From contig NC_014315.1 of the NCBI RefSeq assembly GCF_000143085.1, positions 1,177,001 through 1,241,000 on the forward strand: a stretch of 64,000 nt of DNA. Reading direction: 5' to 3'. The notes under the pieces are model-generated. The model saw nothing but the letters and a program-made list of their open reading frames with translations, was not told the origin of the DNA and ran no database searches. Positions 18,188 through 26,091 of the stretch are shown here, in pieces. How positions within the stretch are numbered: the first letter of the stretch is position 1; every line of letters begins with the position of its first letter. Source of the stretch: Nitrosococcus watsonii C-113. GTDB taxonomy: Bacteria > Pseudomonadota > Gammaproteobacteria > Nitrosococcales > Nitrosococcaceae. A program made the translations under genes and the position numbers.

Positions 18188-18826
18188 ATGTGCTTGAAAA
18201 GAGGCCGCTTGGTGGTTTTGGTGGTAGTTGCCGGAGTTATTGCTTTTTCGCCTGGCTGTGAAAATGTGATGCAAAATATGTACGATCAGCCAAAATACAA
18301 GCCACTTTCAAAAAGCGATTTCTTTTCAGACGGCCAATCCGCCAGGTCCTTGGTGCCTGAGACCGTGATATTTTCTTCAGGGAGTTTTGCAGGCTCGTCT
18401 AGCGGGCGGGAAGGAAAAGCGGCGTTCTATTTACCAAAAGGAAAAATTCCTAGTGGTGAAATCCCTCTTCCCATCACTGTTAAGCTTCTAAAACGAGGAC
18501 AGGAGCGTTTCAATATTTATTGTGCTCCTTGCCATGGTCAGGCAGGCCATGGAGATGGGATGATCGTCCGCCGTGGATTCCCCTCTCCCCCTTCTTATCA
18601 TTCCGCCCGCCTGAGGGATGCTCCGGATGCTCACTTCTATAATGTGATGACTCAAGGGTTTGGCCGGATGTTCTCCTATGCCGCACGGGTTGAACCTCAG
18701 GATCGCTGGGCTATCGTTGCCTATATTCGAGCTTTGCAATTAAGCCAGAATGCAACGCTAAAAGATATTCCAGAAGAAACTATCCAGCGTCAATTGGAAA
18801 AGAAAAATGATAACCAAAAGGGATGA
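18188..18826 (+). CDS. actE: Alternative complex III subunit E, monoheme cytochrome c lipoprotein
   Basis: A 212-residue periplasmic cytochrome c. The N-terminus is a lipoprotein signal with Cys24 (FSPGC) as the predicted lipid attachment site. One heme site, CAPCH, lies at residues 112-116, followed by GQAGHGDGMIVRRG and later a methionine-rich stretch (VMTQGFGRMFSY) that should supply the axial methionine. It probably relays electrons from the pentaheme ActA to the oxidase. The gene overlaps actF by 20 bases. The 193 bases upstream contain no gene but hold small inverted repeats (ACCGG-TT-CCGGT and AAAAG-GGCG-CTTTT). Confidence 0.9.
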   Translation: MCLKRGRLVVLVVVAGVIAFSPGCENVMQNMYDQPKYKPLSKSDFFSDGQSARSLVPETVIFSSGSFAGSSSGREGKAAFYLPKGKIPSGEIPLPITVKLLKRGQERFNIYCAPCHGQAGHGDGMIVRRGFPSPPSYHSARLRDAPDAHFYNVMTQGFGRMFSYAARVEPQDRWAIVAYIRALQLSQNATLKDIPEETIQRQLEKKNDNQKG

Positions 18827-19985
18827 GACCACCTTATCATTAATGTCCCGAGTACAAAAATTTTCTCTGTTTGTTGGGCTAATAGGACTAGTGCTTTCCG
18901 TGGTTGGAGCCTATTTTCAGTATCAGCAATTCCTGATTTCTTATTTGTTCTCTTATATTTTCTGGATCAGTATCTCCGTGGGCGGCTTGGCACTTCTTAT
19001 GATTCATTATTTAACTGGTGGAACGTGGGGATTACTTATCCGCCGTCCCCTGGAGGCGGCGACTTGGGCGCTACCGCTTATGGCGGTGCTTTTTATTCCT
19101 TTGGCTGTGGGGCTGTCTGAAATTTATGTTTGGGCACGGCCCGGCGAAATAGCCAGTAATCCTTTGTTGCAGAAAAAAAGCTGGTATTTGAATGCCAGCT
19201 TTTTTCTTATTAGGGCTATTATCTATTTTGCTATTTGGCTGGGTATTGCTTACTGGCTGAAAAAATGTTCTAAAGAACAAGGCAAGCATCCAGAAGGAAA
19301 AACGGTGCTACGCCTCCAGCGATTGAGTGGGGGTGGTTTGATTTTATATGCTTTGAGTGTAACTTTTGCCGCTATCGATTGGGTGATGTCTTTGGTTCCG
19401 GAATGGACTTCAACCATATTCGGATTTATTTTTGGAACTAGCCAGATGCTGGCTGCTATGACCTTTGCAGTGATTATTGCCGGCTATCTTTCCAGTATCG
19501 AGTCGTTATCAAAATTTTTTTCGTCTGCTCGTTTCCATGATTTTGGTAATATTTTACTGATGTTTGTCCTGCTATGGGCCTATCTGTTTTATATGGAATA
19601 TTTGATTATCTGGTCTGGAAATTTACCCCGTGAAATTTCCTGGTATGTCCCCCGCGTGGAAAGCAGTTGGCGTGGGGTGAGCATATTTCTCGCTGTGTTT
19701 TACTTCATTGTTCCCTTTGTGGCGCTGTTGTTTCGGTCTTTCAAAAGAGCGAGGAGGACGTTGGTGGGGATTGCCGTGATTATTCTGCTCTCCAGTTTAG
19801 TGAACGCTTTCTGGCTCGTTGTGCCCTCCCTGCGGGTTGAAGGCTTCCAAATTTATTGGACGGATCTAGTGGTTCCCATTGGAATGGGTGGTTTTTGGCT
19901 AGCCGTCGTACTTTGGCGGCTGCAAAATGCCTATTCTATACTCGCCCCAATGCCTGTAGAGGAAGCAATGGAGCATGGCGGATAA
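18807..19985 (+). CDS. actF: Alternative complex III subunit F, NrfD-like membrane protein
   Basis: A 392-residue polytopic membrane protein, the second NrfD-like but shorter subunit of alternative complex III. About ten hydrophobic helices are visible, with LRLQRLSGGGLILYALSVTFAAIDWVMSL and FILLMFVLLWAYLFYMEYLIIWSGNLPREI-type segments typical of ActF. It overlaps actE by 20 bases at the ATG chosen here; an ATG at 18843 is possible. The stop overlaps the next small gene. It lacks the quinol-site residues of ActC and is thought to help form the membrane arm and proton path. Confidence 0.88.
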   Translation: MITKRDETTLSLMSRVQKFSLFVGLIGLVLSVVGAYFQYQQFLISYLFSYIFWISISVGGLALLMIHYLTGGTWGLLIRRPLEAATWALPLMAVLFIPLAVGLSEIYVWARPGEIASNPLLQKKSWYLNASFFLIRAIIYFAIWLGIAYWLKKCSKEQGKHPEGKTVLRLQRLSGGGLILYALSVTFAAIDWVMSLVPEWTSTIFGFIFGTSQMLAAMTFAVIIAGYLSSIESLSKFFSSARFHDFGNILLMFVLLWAYLFYMEYLIIWSGNLPREISWYVPRVESSWRGVSIFLAVFYFIVPFVALLFRSFKRARRTLVGIAVIILLSSLVNAFWLVVPSLRVEGFQIYWTDLVVPIGMGGFWLAVVLWRLQNAYSILAPMPVEEAMEHGG

Positions 19986-20409
19986 CTTATCAAGCCAGGG
20001 ACGCTACCGGCATGAGACCACGGATGTGCAGGACTATACTATTGTCTGGATAGGGGTTGTTCTCCTTTTGGTCATTGTCTTGGGCGGAACCTTCGTATTT
20101 GCCTTGATGGAGCTATATGAGAATAAGCAACAAGAGATGGGGACAGGAGGTCCCCTAAAAAAAGATCTCATAGTGGAGAGAATTCCTCCAGCGCCTTATC
20201 TAGAGGCGAGTTCTGGTGCAGGGTGGACTGAATTACGGAAAAAGAATGAGGATTTATTACATAGTTATGGTTGGGTGAATAAAAAAAAAGGCTCCTTTCA
20301 TATTCCTATTGAATATGCTATGGAATTGTTAGCGAAAAGGCACTCACAGGATGAGCAAGGCAAGGACTATAAGAAAAAGGATGCGGCGCCCCATACTTTT
20401 GCGAATTAA
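19975..20409 (+). CDS. Small membrane protein linked to act/cox operons
   Basis: A 144-residue protein with one transmembrane helix (VWIGVVLLLVIVLGGTFVFALMEL) and a soluble tail. The tail contains a PPAPYLEA segment and, near the C-terminus, SYGWVNKKKGSFHIPIEYAMELLA. This 'YGWV...IPI..AMELLA' ending recurs in small proteins encoded beside cytochrome oxidase and Sco genes, from memory of the family. It overlaps actF by 11 bases and ends 27 bases before the oxidase subunit II gene, so it is likely an assembly or accessory factor joining the two complexes. No metal-binding motif is visible; its function is unknown. Confidence 0.75.
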   Translation: MADNLSSQGRYRHETTDVQDYTIVWIGVVLLLVIVLGGTFVFALMELYENKQQEMGTGGPLKKDLIVERIPPAPYLEASSGAGWTELRKKNEDLLHSYGWVNKKKGSFHIPIEYAMELLAKRHSQDEQGKDYKKKDAAPHTFAN

Positions 20410-20436
20410 TCCCCTATAAATTTGGAGATTGTAGTG

Positions 20437-21069
20437 ATGGAAAGGTTTGGCACATTTTTGGGAGAAGCCTCTAGCCTGTCGCGCCATTTCGATACCCTCT
20501 TTCTAGCGTTATTTATACTGTGCAGTCTCGTTACTATCATTATTACTTTTTTGATTGTTTTTTTTGCAATCAAGTACCGACGTGGTGCTAGCACAAGCCG
20601 GTTTATAATACGTAAATCTACCGCTATCGAGTTTGCCTGGACTATCATCCCGTTTGGGCTGTTTTTAGCTATTTTTGTATGGGCTGCCTATTTTTACACG
20701 GAACTTTTAGTTCCGCCAGATGATGCTACGGTGGATCTCGATATCGCCATTGTGGGCAAGCAATGGATGTGGAAGCTTCAGCATCCTAATGGGAAAAGGG
20801 AAATCAACAAATTGCATGTGCCATTAGGGAAAAATGTGCGGTTAACGATGATTTCCCAGGACGTTATTCATAGCTTTTTTATTCCGGCATTTCGTATTAA
20901 GCATGATGTATTGCCGGGACGTTACATCACAATTTGGTTTCGCCCTATCAAGCTTGGCAAATATCATCTTTTCTGCGCTGAATATTGCGGGACTGATCAT
21001 TCTCGTATGGTCGGCCAGGTGATCGTCATGGAACCCTCGGCTTATGCACAATGGTTACAACAGAAATAG
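20437..21069 (+). CDS. coxB: Cytochrome c oxidase subunit II
   Basis: A 210-residue subunit II with two N-terminal helices and a periplasmic cupredoxin domain. The CuA ligands are present: the histidine in SQDVIHSFFIPAF, then CAEYCGTDHSRM with two cysteines, the glutamate between them, the histidine and the methionine. It ends about 20 residues after the CuA site and has no CxxCH, so unlike most caa3 subunits II it carries no fused cytochrome c. The ATG at 20437 has GGAG nine bases upstream; a TTG at 20422 is in frame but covers this site. It opens the oxidase half of the operon. Confidence 0.93.
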   Translation: MERFGTFLGEASSLSRHFDTLFLALFILCSLVTIIITFLIVFFAIKYRRGASTSRFIIRKSTAIEFAWTIIPFGLFLAIFVWAAYFYTELLVPPDDATVDLDIAIVGKQWMWKLQHPNGKREINKLHVPLGKNVRLTMISQDVIHSFFIPAFRIKHDVLPGRYITIWFRPIKLGKYHLFCAEYCGTDHSRMVGQVIVMEPSAYAQWLQQK

Positions 21070-21141
21070 TGGTTATAAAAAACAAAGCAGAGAAATTACG
21101 GGAAAAGTTTCCTAACTATATTTTTCTAAAGAGATATCCTC

Positions 21142-22749
21142 ATGAGCGCTAATGCGGCCGCGGAATATACAAGCTATCTTGATGAGGGGGAAACCCTAAA
21201 ATCTTGGTTAACGACACTAGATCATAAACGTATAGCAGTGCTTTACCTCGTTTCCATTACGCTGTTCTTCTTTATTGGTGGAATAGCAGCTGCCGTGATA
21301 CGCTTAGAACTGGTGACCGCCGGGGGAGATTTTGTTACCGCTGAAACCTATAACAAATCTTTTTCTCTCCATGGCATTGTCATGGTTTGGTTTTTTCTGA
21401 TTCCTTCCATTCCAGCAGTGCTGGGGAATTTCCTTATTCCGCTGATGATTGGCGCCCGGGATCTCGCTTTTCCCCGTCTGAACTTGGCGAGTTGGTATTT
21501 ATATACGTTAGGGGGAATATTCACCATCGGCATGGTGATTGCCGGTGGCGTGGATACCGGCTGGACCTTTTACACGCCCTTTAGCACCATGTTTTCCAAT
21601 ACGTATGTAATCGCAGCAGTGCTAGGCGTGTTTATTGTGGGTTTTTCGAGTATTTTTACTGGCATAAATTTTATTGTAACCATTCATAAAATGCGGGCGC
21701 CAGGGCTGACGTGGTTTCGTTTACCGATGTTTGTGTGGGCCAATTATGCCACCAGCGTTATTATGGTGCTAGCAACCCCTGTGCTGGCCATGACCTTGAC
21801 CTTGGTGGCGGTGGAGCGCATATTTCAGATAGGTATTTTTGACCCCGCGTTGGGGGGAGATCCTCTATTATTTCAGCATCTGTTCTGGTTTTATTCTCAT
21901 CCTGCCGTCTATATTATGGTTTTGCCCGCCATGGGGGTAGCAAGCGAGCTTATTGCTTGTTTCTCTAGAAGCCCAGTTTTTGGCTATCGTTTTATGGCTT
22001 ATTCTGTTATGGCTATTGCAATCCTTGGGTTTTTAGTTTGGGGGCATCATATGTTTGTGAGCGGAGAGTCCGTTTACGCGGGCATGATGTTCTCCCTATT
22101 TAGTTTTATGGTGGCCATCCCCTCGGCTATTAAAGTTTTTAATTGGACCGCTACTCTGTATAAAGGGTCTATCTCTTTTGAGGCCCCTATGCTTTACGCG
22201 CTGGGATTCGTATTCCTGTTTATGATAGGCGGTTTGACTGGAATCATCGTGGCGGCTTTAGCCCTGGATGTTCACTTGACGGATACTTATTTTGTGATTG
22301 CCCATTTTCACTATATTATGGTAGGCGGATCGGTGATGGCGTATTTGGGAGGCATTCATTTCTGGTGGCCTAAAATGACCGGGAGAATGTATCCTGAAAT
22401 GTGGGGCAGGATTGCGGCGGTGTTGATTTTCGTAGGCTTTAATGTGACATTTTTTCCGCAGTTTTTACTGGGCTATCTGGGCATGCCGAGGCGTTATCAT
22501 GAATATCCGGAGGAATTGGAAGTGCTTAATGTGATTTCTTCCGGCGGAGCGTTGATTCTGGCGCTGGGTTACCTTCTGCCGCTCCTGTATTTATTGTGGT
22601 CGTTGCGCTATGGGCGTATCGCTGGTAGTAATCCATGGGAAGCAAAAGGGTTGGAGTGGCAGACCTCCTCGCCTCCTGCTAAATATAATTTTAGGGAGAC
22701 CCCGATTGTAACGGAGGAAGCCTACGCTTATTCGCCGTATAAAGTTTAA
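21142..22749 (+). CDS. coxA: Cytochrome c oxidase subunit I (A2-type heme-copper oxidase)
   Basis: A 535-residue catalytic subunit with about twelve helices. Heme and copper ligands are visible: His in [10 protein letters not shown], the copper histidine and cross-linked tyrosine in [13 protein letters not shown], the histidine pair in VWGHHMF, and the two heme histidines in [10 protein letters not shown]. The YSHPAVY motif in place of GHPEVY marks the A2 class, in which the usual D-channel glutamate is absent and a Tyr-Ser pair substitutes. A2 oxidases are the usual partners of alternative complex III. It reduces oxygen to water and pumps protons. Confidence 0.95.
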   Translation: MSANAAAEYTSYLDEGETLKSWLTTLDHKRIAVLYLVSITLFFFIGGIAAAVIRLELVTAGGDFVTAETYNKSFSLHGIVMVWFFLIPSIPAVLGNFLIPLMIGARDLAFPRLNLASWYLYTLGGIFTIGMVIAGGVDTGWTFYTPFSTMFSNTYVIAAVLGVFIVGFSSIFTGINFIVTIHKMRAPGLTWFRLPMFVWANYATSVIMVLATPVLAMTLTLVAVERIFQIGIFDPALGGDPLLFQHLFWFYSHPAVYIMVLPAMGVASELIACFSRSPVFGYRFMAYSVMAIAILGFLVWGHHMFVSGESVYAGMMFSLFSFMVAIPSAIKVFNWTATLYKGSISFEAPMLYALGFVFLFMIGGLTGIIVAALALDVHLTDTYFVIAHFHYIMVGGSVMAYLGGIHFWWPKMTGRMYPEMWGRIAAVLIFVGFNVTFFPQFLLGYLGMPRRYHEYPEELEVLNVISSGGALILALGYLLPLLYLLWSLRYGRIAGSNPWEAKGLEWQTSSPPAKYNFRETPIVTEEAYAYSPYKV

Positions 22750-22788
22750 TAAAGGGTGAAGACCTTGTTCTCTTAGATTAAAACCAAA

Positions 22789-23433
22789 ATGAGAAATGAG
22801 CACGCTATTGTAGCAGAGCAATTTGACGATCCAGTGCAAGAATACCAGGCGGCTACCCTCGGCATGTGGGTATTTCTTGGCACTGAAATTCTATTTTTCG
22901 GCGTTTTGTTCGCTGGCTATGCGGTAAGCCGGTTCAATTACCCTGAAGCGTTTGCTGAAGCAAGCAGGCATACGGATGTCGTGTTTGGCACTATCAGCAC
23001 TGGCGTATTGTTAACGAGTGGTTTGAGTATGGCGCTTGCGGTTCGCGGCGCTAAGCTGGGAAGAGATAAGGCTATCCTAGGTTTTCTTATTTTGACCATA
23101 CTGCTCGCAATAACGTTTCTTTTCATTGAAGGGACGGAGTATTACCATGCCTATAAAGAACAGCTTATCCCTGCCTTTAATTTTACCTATGAAAGTCCTC
23201 ATGAAAAACCGGTTGAGCTGTTCTTTTTTCTTTATTTTTTGATGACGGGAATGCACGCTGTGCATGTCACGATTGGCATTCTTATAATGATCGCTATTGC
23301 TATAATGGCGGGGCGTGGGCGATTTTCCAGTTATTATTACACACCCGTTGAGCTCACGGGATTATATTGGGCCTTTGTGGATATCGTCTGGGTTTTTATT
23401 TATCCACTTTTTTATTTGGTGTCACGCGCGTGA
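22789..23433 (+). CDS. coxC: Cytochrome c oxidase subunit III
   Basis: A 214-residue membrane protein with five or six helices. It begins YQAATLGMWVFLGTEILFFGVLFAGY, the first conserved helix of subunit III, and has the LFFFLYFLMTGMHAVHVTIG segment and a C-terminal ELTGLYWAFVDIVWVFIYPLFYL typical of the family. It stabilises subunit I and is encoded 39 bases after it. Its stop overlaps the GTG of the next gene. Confidence 0.92.
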   Translation: MRNEHAIVAEQFDDPVQEYQAATLGMWVFLGTEILFFGVLFAGYAVSRFNYPEAFAEASRHTDVVFGTISTGVLLTSGLSMALAVRGAKLGRDKAILGFLILTILLAITFLFIEGTEYYHAYKEQLIPAFNFTYESPHEKPVELFFFLYFLMTGMHAVHVTIGILIMIAIAIMAGRGRFSSYYYTPVELTGLYWAFVDIVWVFIYPLFYLVSRA

Positions 23434-24122
23434 AAGGGCAAGATATCGCCCCGTGGAAAACTCAGCTGTGGGTCTGGGCGACTTTAATTATTTTGCTCCT
23501 AGGAACCTTTGGCAGCGCTTATATCCCTTTAGGTCCCTTTAATCTTGTAGTCAATATACTCATTGCTATCGGCCAAATGCTATTGGTGCTAACCTTTTTC
23601 ATGCACCTGAGATACCGGGGGCCTTTGGTAAGAATTTTTGCGGCAGCGGGCTTTTTCTGGCTTCTTTTTCTTTTCGGATTTACCCTGAGCGATTATCTTA
23701 CCCGTCCGGAGCCTGTTTCCGCCGATAAGCTTGCTTATGTTTATCCTGGCGTTAGTGCTAAGGAGCAGTCGGCCCATCCCCCGCCATCATCACAAAAGAG
23801 GGTAGAATTTTCTCCACAAGCGGCCCAGTTAAAACCTCAGTCATCAAGGGAAGTAAATCTAAAGAGAGGTAAGGCGGTCTACCAAGAAACTTGTTCTGCC
23901 TGTCACGGGACAGGTGCTTTAGGCGCTCCCAAAATGGGAGAGAAAGCTGCTTGGAGCAAGCGCGCTACGCAGGGGCTGGAAACCTTAGTGTCTCATGCCA
24001 TGAATGGCTATAAGGCGATGCCTCCTAAAGGAGGAAATCAGAAGCTAAGTGTTAACGAGATACGGAATGGAATTGTTTATATGCTAACTCAGTCTAAGGT
24101 TGTGTTAGGGCAGAAGAAATAA
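23430..24122 (+). CDS. Cytochrome oxidase subunit IV fused to a C-terminal cytochrome c
   Basis: A 230-residue fusion. Residues 1-92 hold three helices of the caa3/bo3-type subunit IV (PLGPFNLVVNILIAIGQMLLVLTFFMHLRY is its hallmark). A Pro/Ser/Gln-rich linker of about 50 residues follows. Residues about 140-225 are a class I cytochrome c with heme motif CSACH at 155-159, GALGAPK, a MNGYKAMPPKGG axial-methionine loop and a final helix. I start it at the GTG at 23430, which overlaps the subunit III stop; the in-frame start at 23367 lies inside coxC. The heme domain would act as the tethered electron donor that most caa3 oxidases carry on subunit II. Confidence 0.87.
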   Translation: MKGQDIAPWKTQLWVWATLIILLLGTFGSAYIPLGPFNLVVNILIAIGQMLLVLTFFMHLRYRGPLVRIFAAAGFFWLLFLFGFTLSDYLTRPEPVSADKLAYVYPGVSAKEQSAHPPPSSQKRVEFSPQAAQLKPQSSREVNLKRGKAVYQETCSACHGTGALGAPKMGEKAAWSKRATQGLETLVSHAMNGYKAMPPKGGNQKLSVNEIRNGIVYMLTQSKVVLGQKK

Positions 24123-24484
24123 AAATTCATAAAAAATAGTGATGCAGTACTTTTTTAGATGGACTTCGTGATTAAACCAGGAAATTTCTGGGAAGGGGTT
24201 GGTTTAATACCAAGTTAGGGCAGAGAATGTTAAATAAACACCGGCTACACTTACTCATAACTTCTGCAACGGGAGAGCCGCGGGCAAGTTTAACTTGTTT
24301 ATTTCCTTCGGGATATGGATGGAAAAACATTTCGTAAATATAAGCTCGTATGGTAGTCAGGGTTAGCATAGATGAGAGAGTGATGGAGTTGGTAAGAGAC
24401 ACTGTAGATTCCGCCGAAAATTTTACCCCCCACTTCAAAAACTGAAGCAGGGGTAAAGAGTTCTAAAGCAAACAAGAAAGGCTT
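24123..24484. other. Convergent intergenic region
   Basis: About 360 bases between the end of the act-cox operon and the end of the opposite dab operon. No credible gene: an 88-codon minus-strand frame at 24172-24438 has no recognisable family and no good ribosome binding site. The stretch contains the hairpin at 24422-24457 described separately. Confidence 0.6.
24422..24457 (-). terminator. Probable terminator of the dab operon
   Basis: An inverted repeat with outer arms TTTACCCC and GGGGTAAA and inner arms CTTCA and TGAAG around an AAAAC loop. It lies 28 bases beyond the stop of the last minus-strand gene. On that strand the hairpin ends in TAAA and is followed by TTTTCGG, a short T tract. 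It may also stop readthrough from the opposite operon. Confidence 0.6.
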
Positions 24485-26074
24485 CTAATAAGAATAATGA
24501 TTAGGGTTTGAGGTCCTATCGTAATGGTTTTTTTGAGCTAAAATTTTCTCGGCGGTGTTATTGTTCTCCGCAACCGGGGAAGTTTCTACACGTGCTACCC
24601 AACCTTGTAAGGTTTTATCCGTTGTGTTTAGCACTTGCTGCGGAAATAGGCCAAGAAGTAATGCTAACGAAACCATGGTGCCGGCTATCCAATATTCCCG
24701 TGAACGTAAATCTACGGCCTCTTTTACCGTAGCGTGGGTAACAGGACCCAAGAAAGCCTTCTGATAAAAAACCAGATAGTAAGCAGCGCTTAGAATGATA
24801 CCTAGTAGCACGGCTAGTCCCATTCCTATATGGGCTTTGAATGCGCCAATTACGATTAGGTGTTCAGCGGCAAAACCATTGGTACCGGGCACACCAATAC
24901 TTGCCAGGCCAAGGATAAAAAATAATGATGCTAAAATAGGCATGGGGCGTGCCGCGCCACCTAACGCGGTTAATTCAGTTGAGCCTAGCCTATACTGAAG
25001 AAATCCTGCTATGAGAAAAATACCGCTGGCTACGATACCAAAATTGAAAAGCTGAAACACAGCTCCTTGGATGCCTTGGATATTGAAAGTGGCCGCGCCG
25101 ATTAATACGAAGCCTGCATGACTGATACTAGAATAAGCAAGCATACGGCGTAGATTGGTTTGTTTTAGGGCGATCAATGCCCCATAGATGGCCCCGATTG
25201 CGCCTAACAGCATCATCAGAACAAAATACTGGCTTGCGGCCTGGGGGGCCAGGGGTATGGCAAAGCGGATAATGCCAAATAAGCCTAGCTTTAGGCCTAC
25301 GATGATGGCGGTGATACTCGCCGGGCCTTCCATCGCCATGGTCGGCAACCAGACATGGAAGGGGAACAACGGAGCCTTGATGGCAAAGCCGAAAAATAGT
25401 AATAAAAAAACTATTGCTTGAGTCGCTAGGGGAATAGGGGTTTGCAGCAGCTCCATATAGTTGAAGGAAAGCCCCGCTGGTGCGGCTATTCCTGTTTCAT
25501 TGGCGTGATTCAATCCTAGCAGGACAAACCCAAAGAGCAAGAGAACTCCGCCGGTCAGCATGAACAGCACGTATTTGAGCGCGGCATAGCGGCGATGGAC
25601 ACCGATTCCCCAGAGGCTGATAAGAAAAAATAAGGGAGGTAGCGTGAGTTCCCAAAATAAAAAAAATAAGGCCAGGTCCAGCGTGCAATAGACACCGATA
25701 GTAATGCCTTCCAGGAATAGCAGTAGGGCAAAATATAAGCTGGAGAGTGTTTTTATACTACGTCTAGAGGCTAATATTACTGCTACCGTGATTAGGGCAG
25801 TTAGGGGCACGAAGAGTACTGATAGCCCATCGACGCCTAGCAGATAATCAATATTCAGGGTCGGTATCCAGCTATGCTGCTCTACAAACTGCATGCCATC
25901 TTGATTAGGATCGAATAACCCTAGCAGGATAAGGGATAGCAGCAGCTCGGCAACCGCTACCCCTAGCGCCACAGATAGAATCCGGTGTTTATTGCGGATG
26001 CGGAGCAGGCTAATGCCTGCCACCACGGGAAGAAAGATCAAAAGACTGAGAAGGGGGAAAGGGGATGTTTCCAC
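24485..26074 (-). CDS. NuoM-like proton-translocating antiporter subunit (last gene of dab operon)
   Basis: A 529-residue polytopic membrane protein of the complex I/Mrp antiporter family (PF00361). Key residues of a working NuoM-type channel are in place: the TM5 glutamate in FFLFWELTLPPLFFL, the lysine in GFAIKAPLFPFHVWLP, the lysine in VGLKLGLFGIIR, and the TM12 glutamate in NGFAAEHL. The rest of complex I is not encoded nearby, so it does not belong to a NADH dehydrogenase operon. It lies 17 bases downstream of the previous antiporter-like gene. I infer that it serves ion coupling for the DabA module. Confidence 0.85.
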   Translation of the reverse strand: METSPFPLLSLLIFLPVVAGISLLRIRNKHRILSVALGVAVAELLLSLILLGLFDPNQDGMQFVEQHSWIPTLNIDYLLGVDGLSVLFVPLTALITVAVILASRRSIKTLSSLYFALLLFLEGITIGVYCTLDLALFFLFWELTLPPLFFLISLWGIGVHRRYAALKYVLFMLTGGVLLLFGFVLLGLNHANETGIAAPAGLSFNYMELLQTPIPLATQAIVFLLLFFGFAIKAPLFPFHVWLPTMAMEGPASITAIIVGLKLGLFGIIRFAIPLAPQAASQYFVLMMLLGAIGAIYGALIALKQTNLRRMLAYSSISHAGFVLIGAATFNIQGIQGAVFQLFNFGIVASGIFLIAGFLQYRLGSTELTALGGAARPMPILASLFFILGLASIGVPGTNGFAAEHLIVIGAFKAHIGMGLAVLLGIILSAAYYLVFYQKAFLGPVTHATVKEAVDLRSREYWIAGTMVSLALLLGLFPQQVLNTTDKTLQGWVARVETSPVAENNNTAEKILAQKNHYDRTSNPNHYSY

Positions 26075-26091
26075 GGTATATAATCCTACGG

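Noticed and set aside
24172-24438. 88-codon minus-strand frame between convergent operons
   Set aside because: No known family, no ribosome binding site, and it overlaps the terminator hairpin.
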